Source: Cycas panzhihuaensis (Eukaryota; Cycadophyta). Taken from it: a DNA stretch of 64,000 nucleotides. Position numbers and translations under genes: made by a program. A model generated the notes under the pieces. The model ran no database searches, had not been told where the DNA came from, and saw only the letters and a program-made list of their open reading frames with translations. The stretch lies in assembly GCA_023213395.1 (NCBI GenBank), contig CM041465.1, positions 83,583,741 to 83,647,740 on the forward strand, read 5' to 3'. Of this stretch, positions 58,441-64,000 are shown one piece after another (positions within the stretch are counted from its first letter, which is position 1; each line of letters starts with the position of its first letter).

Positions 58441-59920
58441 ATGATTGTCTTCTAGATAAAAATACATCCTTGTATCCTCCTCTAGCTAAAGGGCACATTC
58501 TAAAGGGCACCGAACACTAACTATACACATGTAAAGTGAATCACCAATTGTTCTCCCCTCATAAATGGCAAAAAAATGTCCTTAAATAAACTCAAAAATG
58601 TTAAAAAATGACCCTTAAGGCACTTAAAAAAAATGCTCTAAGAATTGAGGACATCTCCACAAGGTAAACATGCATGGTCTCCAAGTCAAAATTACAAAAC
58701 CATATCCTCAATTTGTGCTCAAAATGACTAAAGAGGGCTCCAAATACTTTACACTATGCAATAATATGATATTTCAATGGTCCAAGGGTTACTTTTATAA
58801 AGTTCAATTAAGGGGGAATATACCAAAAGGTATATTCTCAAAGGTGCAACATTTTGAAATCACATCTCCTTAGTAGCTTAATGCACATACTTTAATTTTA
58901 ATAAAGACATGCTATAAAATAACTATTAATATTACTAAGGTTAAATTTTATTAAAGTTCTACCTTATCATATCTCCCGCACTTCACGTAGAGGAATATGA
59001 AGGTGCAACTACCACAAAGTATACTCAGCCAATGAACTTCAAGCAAACTAGCCAATATAGATTTGGGTCTTCATACACTGGTACAACTGGTAAATAGCCT
59101 AATCTAGCAACCTCTTAAAAGATCCCAACCACGTGGATAAACACTTACCCAATGTAATCATACCTCCTACCAACACAAATACAAACCAACCACTATATAA
59201 GTACCTAATCATCATAAATAGTGCCTAACTAGCTCTTAAGGGAGTCAAAACACCATAAAAACAACCTAACTAGCTCTCAAGCATACCCAACCATGTTAAT
59301 CAGCATCTAACTAGCCTTAAAATGGTTGTTTTAAGCTCAATTCATGCACATGAGTCTCTAATATTCTTACAAATACAAAAAAAACTTCAATAAAATAGTC
59401 TTCTATTGCTGTCAACTTATTCTAGCACTTATATTTAGATATAAAATCACCAATATAGGCTCCAATCAAATCCACATGTGCTATAAAGAGGTTTGATAAC
59501 AAGAAGCACCCAAAAATAGGCTTATTTCATCAAAACTTATGATATTTTGATGAGAAGTATATTGAACTTACATGCACTCATGCATGGCTATCCTCACAGT
59601 CATTGAATCACCATCAGTATGTTCTCTACTAGCTTGAATCAACCTTACAGATCATCAATCTACTTTGAATGGCCCCCAACAAGCTAACTCACACCATAAC
59701 TATGGCCTTCACACCTGATTATTAACTCTAATAGACCCTTATGCTCCATCAAATAGTAATTTTCACTGCTTCAACCACCACTGATATGTTGTACCTACTT
59801 TTACATGTCGTTAAAGATAATAGAACCTTAAGACAAGTCTTAGGTTTGATGGATTTACCTGATAACTAGCGATCTCAATGCTTCTTTAAACATCAGGCTT
59901 CAACTCTGTAAGGCCCTATA
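58441..59920 (-). other. Leader of the outer Copia
   Basis: About 1.5 kb of non-coding, A/C-rich text between Gag and the primer-binding site. The plus-strand frame at 58670-58873 has no support. Confidence 0.55.
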
Positions 59921-59932
59921 GCTCTGATACCA
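59921..59932 (-). promoter_or_regulatory. Primer-binding site of the outer Copia
   Basis: The plus strand reads gctctgatacca; its complement is the exact tRNA-Met site and abuts the 5' LTR at 59933 with no spacer. Confidence 0.95.
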
Positions 59933-60286
59933 TGTTCAATAACATGAAATCACACAGGTGTGTTCCCATCCCTAGAATCTTTAACTATACATAGCAAGCA
60001 AACAAAATACACACATAATACAGATGCACAAGACATAGGATTTATGTGGGAATACCCTTTTTGGAAAAAACCCACCACAAAAGATCTTTCTAGATCATAT
60101 TTATTATTACACAATGATCTTGATACATTGAATACACAAGGGCTCAAGGCTTTTATACTCTTCCAAGAGGTGTCATCTGATTAGGGTTATGACCCTCTAA
60201 ATAACTCACACCTTTTCACTTAATCACCTTAATTAAACCATATTAACATTAACTTAGTGGCTTAATAAATAACTACCACATTAACA
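59933..60286 (-). repeat. 5' LTR of the outer Copia
   Basis: The minus strand starts TGTTAATGTGGTAGTTATTT and ends in GAACA beside the primer-binding site. It pairs with 46742-47094. Confidence 0.95.
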
Positions 60287-60291
60287 AGGCA

Positions 60292-60833
60292 TAAAGATAT
60301 AAAAATAGAAAAATTTAAGGTCAAATCTTAATGTTTAAGCCTTTGAGGAAAGATTAAAACTCATGTAATAGAGAATAGATTTAATAGGTATTAGAGATAT
60401 TTGTGTAGCTAATAAGCACTCATATGCATCTAACACCAACCTGTAAGGAAGATAATTAATGCCAAAATAAATCTATTAATTATAGGTGGAAGGTGCTAGC
60501 ATGCTTAGGCATAAGATAACTAAATAAAAATACTCATACAAAGACACTTTGGATTCTTACTTGGACAAGAAGGCATACGATGGCTACTTTGACTATAATA
60601 ACTATAGGCCTTGGATACATCTATGGGGGGCCAACCCACCCACTAAAGTGGATGGAATTCACCCTAGGATATAGATATAATCAAAGAAGGAAGAAGAAAA
60701 GGTACTCTATACTATTCTATTCAATGATATGTTAATATTCAAGATCTCTTAGTCATCTTCTTTCCATGTTTTAAGTCTTTTATATTTTCTTTATCTTGAT
60801 AAAACAAGCAATCAGTTGGGAACTCAAAAGTAA
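60292..60833. other. AT-rich interval
   Basis: No gene or element edge recognised beyond the target duplication at 60287-60291. Confidence 0.4.
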
Positions 60834-61160
60834 ATAAGTTCTACATTTATATTCTTTCATTCAATTTTTTAAAGTAAATAAGTTTTATATCTATATTGTT
60901 TAGTTTAGTTTTCTAGTGTAGATAAGTTTTGCATCTATATTATTTGGTTTAGTTTTTCAAAGTGGATAGGTTCTACATCTATAATCTTTGGTTCAATTTT
61001 TAAAAGTAGATAAGCTTTATATATATATTCTTTGGTTTAGTTTATTAGAGTGGATAGGCTCTGCATCTATATTCTTTTATTTATTTTTTTAGAGAAGATA
61101 AGTTTTACATCTATATTGTTTGGTTTAGCTTCTTAGAGCATAGTAAGTTCTATGTAGCTA
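60834..61160. repeat. 44-bp tandem repeat, about seven copies
   Basis: The word ata[a/g]g recurs at 60834, 60878, 60922, 60966, 61010, 61054 and 61098, exactly 44 bp apart, with a decayed eighth start at about 61142. Each unit has tctacatctatattctttgg-type text followed by ttcaatttttt/tttagttt. From the third unit on, units with gataag and gatagg alternate. Confidence 0.95.
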
Positions 61161-62831
61161 TTTCTAGGATATTTTCATAGACTAGATTAGATTTTGGATA
61201 GATATACTTTGGTTTAGTATTTTTGAGCAAGTGAATCCACACTCAGAGTAATATCTTAAGATTTTTTCTCCACCCTGTATAGGGGACAGATTTGATAAGT
61301 GGCATGAACATGTGTTATTATTATTATTTTAATGTGATTAGATTATTTTGAAGGTATTAAATTATTATGAGGCTTGGTGTGGGTTGAGAAAGTTCCCATT
61401 TCCTAAGGGTTAAGTGAGTCCCCTCTTTGGTTATTTTCTTATATGCTATTATGGGGTTAGGATTAGGTTGAGAGAGTCCTCTTTCCTTAAGGGTTTAGTA
61501 ATCCTTTCTTTTGTTATTTTTATATGCATGAGGGTTGAGCAAGTCTCCTATTTGATTATTTTATATGCATGAGTAAGGCCTATAGGGTATGGATTTGTAC
61601 CCTTATTTATGATGAGTATTATGTGGTATAAAACACATAACCCATTGAGGTGAGAGCCTCATCTTTGATGCAGTGTTATGTGGTATGAAAAATGTATTCC
61701 ATTAGGATGATAAGCTAGTATAAACACATGCAATATTACTGATATATATTGCATGATAGGAGACATGCGAATCATAGAGAGATAGTTTAAAGATATTGAC
61801 TTAGTAGTGGAACATATATGGAATGACATTTTTAGATTAAGTATATAAATTAAATTATAGAAAAAAAATTATGAGTAGTATAATAATGTTTTGTTATTAT
61901 GATAATTTTATACAAATTATATATATTAAAATATAGTATAAACTTTAAAAGATAGGCGATCAATGTTTTATTAGCCTCTTCAAATAGGGTTCTATAACTC
62001 AAGTGTTGTAGGAAGATCAACAATAATTTAACATGATTTAATTATAGTTTTCATAACCAAAGAAGTCATTATGATAGGTTATTGGCTGAAAGCAAAGTGA
62101 CCTACTAGTACTTTAATGTTCATATCATATGCTTTAACTCAGGGGCACTTCCCTATTTAGGATTGCAGTTGGTTGAGTAGTGAATCTATCTAAGTAATCT
62201 AGTTGGTCTCATTTTCCAATCAAGTTTATTATTATAGAAGATGTCTTAATAGTGAAATATAATGCTATGTCACTTTTTATATTTTCTTAAATTTATAAAT
62301 GTTCAAGTTGTTAGAATTTAGAGTTTATGTTTGATAATTTGTTATGATGTAGTAAATATGTTCAACAAAAAAATATAAAGTATATATAATGAATGATTAT
62401 ATCATGAGGAAGTTATACATGTAAAGGAATAAACATCAATATAAAGTAATAAAACAAATCAAATGTGTAATAAGCATTTAATAATTATTCATCACATGAG
62501 AGATAATAGATTTATATATAGAAAATCTAATATAGTAAAAACCATGAGAATAGGTGGAGATTGGAGCTTTTCTTAGATATTGGAATGAAGTACATCTCTA
62601 AGTCATAGACTTTTCTCAAGTTCTCAAATAATGTGTATATATGTTTGTATTAATAGTCACCTCATAAGTCACATATTATTTCTCTTAAATGTTTACATCA
62701 TCTAGTAACATATTTATATAGATATGTGTGCATAATCACATCTCTCAATATATTTAATTGGTGGAATTTTGAGTGGGTCTACATCATTAATATTAAATAT
62801 CATATATATGAATAACATTACACATTCTAAC
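61161..62831. other. AT-rich interval, part LTR of a minus-strand Copia
   Basis: No coding domain. The right part (about 62500-62832) is likely LTR of the element whose edge lies at 62832. Confidence 0.4.
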
Positions 62832-62846
62832 ATTCCTTCTTAATGT
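62832..62846 (-). promoter_or_regulatory. Polypurine tract and LTR start of a minus-strand Copia
   Basis: The minus strand reads cattaagaaggaa, then TGTTAGAATGTGTAATG starting at 62832, the same layout as at 45366. The pol that would lie to the right is not recognisable up to the window end. Confidence 0.55.
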
Positions 62847-63404
62847 TTAATATCTTCAAATTACTATCTTTATCTTTAAGTCTTTAATTCATTGGTCTTC
62901 AATGTCTTCATATCTTTATATCTACTAGATCTATAACCTATAATAAATCTATATCTATATCAAGTATTATATATTATCACCTATAATTTATATTATATTC
63001 TCATCATGCTTCTCTCTTACAAGTATTAATCTATAGAACCTATAATTAACCTATAGTCATCTATGATTAATAGTGACTAACTATGAATATCCAACCTATA
63101 AATATAAATTATCATCTATCAAACATTAACATCAATAAATATATGGAGTGTTTTCTTAAACATCTTTATATATTAATCTAGAAAGCTATTGTAAAATATT
63201 CATTAATTAGTTATCTAATAAATTTAAAAGTAATTACTAATACCTATATAAAACAATAGCCATCTATTAAAATACATGGGTAACCAACCTTTATAATTAT
63301 TTATTTTATAAGATGTGCTCCTTATATGTTGTTCATTAGTAAATAATAGTAGTATAAAATCTCTTACCTATTACATACTAGATTAACAATAGAATATATA
63401 TATA

Positions 63405-63461
<57 letters not shown>

Positions 63462-64000
63462 TATAAGAGTAACATCATTTATCTTACCTCTTAAGTATGA
63501 GAAAATATCTTATGTGCTACCTTTATTAGTACTTTTTCATATTTATAGATTTCTATTGATAATTATAAATCACATCACCATCATTAATAAACAATCTAAA
63601 CATGTTACCTCTAGGAATAAGTTAAACTACTTAGCCAAGACAAGTTAGTTATAATAAGGTAATATGAATTGTATATTTTTGTGTCTCTTATCATATATAG
63701 TGAGTCAAATTTCTAACTTATATTGGTTGGATAATATTAATAGATGAATTAGTATGTGAAGTATATAATATATAAGACTTCTTTCCTTGTCTCATAATAT
63801 AGGTAGAATTCTCAATCAATAACTTATCTCTCTAACATCAAATAATCAAAATAGATCCTTCATCATAGGTTAGGTGGTGTCATCTGTGACTTACCATTAC
63901 ACCAAATGCCCACAGGTGATTTAGGAGGAGGACTCCTCAGCAAGTGAAGCAGCCATAGTCCAACACTCCTTGGTGATAAGGAGGTTGCCATAATACATAT
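62847..64000. other. Right-edge interval without recognisable gene
   Basis: AT-rich text with tandemly related ctataacctat/atctatg words near 62930-63120 and a microsatellite. The final 150 bases are less AT-rich (gtgatttaggaggaggactcc) and may begin a different element that continues outside. Confidence 0.4.
63394..63461. repeat. (TA)n(GA)n microsatellite
   Basis: TA units with a tgca break are followed by about eleven GA units. Confidence 0.95.

Larger units (their letters stand above)
46742..60286 (-). mobile_element. Full minus-strand Copia with nested insertion, 13.5 kb in all
   Basis: The LTRs are 59933-60286 (5' on the minus strand) and 46742-47094 (3'), 354 and 353 bp, about 12% different by eye. 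AGGCA flanks both sides exactly (46737-46741 and 60287-60291). The primer-binding site complement gctctgatacca lies at 59921-59932, touching the 5' LTR. A polypurine tract (tccccct on the plus strand at 47095-47101) touches the 3' LTR. Gag, protease, integrase, RT and RNase H follow in order, interrupted by a 7.26-kb plus-strand element (49979-57234). Excluding the insertion, the element is about 6.3 kb. Confidence 0.95.

Overview
The window is plant nuclear DNA made almost entirely of decayed LTR retrotransposons. Three things point to a seed plant with a large, repeat-rich genome. Ty1/Copia and Ty3/Gypsy pol domains occur throughout. The Copia-type elements carry primer-binding sites complementary to plant initiator-Met tRNA (TGGTATCAGAGC or its complement). 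Nested insertions are marked by 5-bp target duplications. I found no host gene, tRNA, rRNA or CRISPR, and the species cannot be named from this sequence. Nearly all premature stops I read in conserved pol motifs sit where Gln, Arg or Trp codons are expected, as decay of methylated cytosines would produce.

Region 1 (1-9540) is Copia-rich. The left edge holds the 5' LTR and leader of a minus-strand Copia, with its primer-binding site repeated about seven times in tandem. Next comes a plus-strand Copia pol relic (1200-3208), then a minus-strand Copia with gag, protease, integrase, RT and RNase H (about 8107 down to 3790). A 323-bp TRIM-type mini-retrotransposon sits inside the latter at 6378-6700 with a perfect ATTTG target duplication.

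Region 2 (9546-42400) is a chain of related Gypsy copies. Copy A (14960-19596, pol only, interrupted by a probable solo LTR) runs into an LTR at 19597. Copy B follows (19597 to about 37690), then a deleted copy C (36912 to about 42370). Copy B has the order LTR, ORF1, gag, protease, RT, RNase H, integrase, an antisense ORF with a plant mobile domain, a further ORF ending in a second RNase H, and LTR. Its gag is split by a 3.0-kb gag-only Copia (23350-26350) with a GGGGG target duplication. Copy C keeps an LTR, ORF1 and the antisense ORF, and ends in a 2.4-kb palindrome with arms of about 1.15 kb.

Region 3 (42400-46741) is mostly non-coding: polypurine/polypyrimidine tracts, a 118-bp (AT)n array and one isolated Copia LTR edge.

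Region 4 (46742-60286) is a three-level nest. A complete minus-strand Copia (AGGCA target duplication) holds a plus-strand Copia (49979-57234) between its protease and pre-integrase regions, and that element holds a minus-strand Copia pol fragment (about 53740-56480).

Region 5 (60292-64000) is AT-rich and gene-free, with a strict 44-bp tandem repeat, another Copia LTR edge at 62832 and a TA/GA microsatellite.

Most coding parts are broken by stops and frameshifts, so any mobility would depend on proteins supplied from elsewhere.
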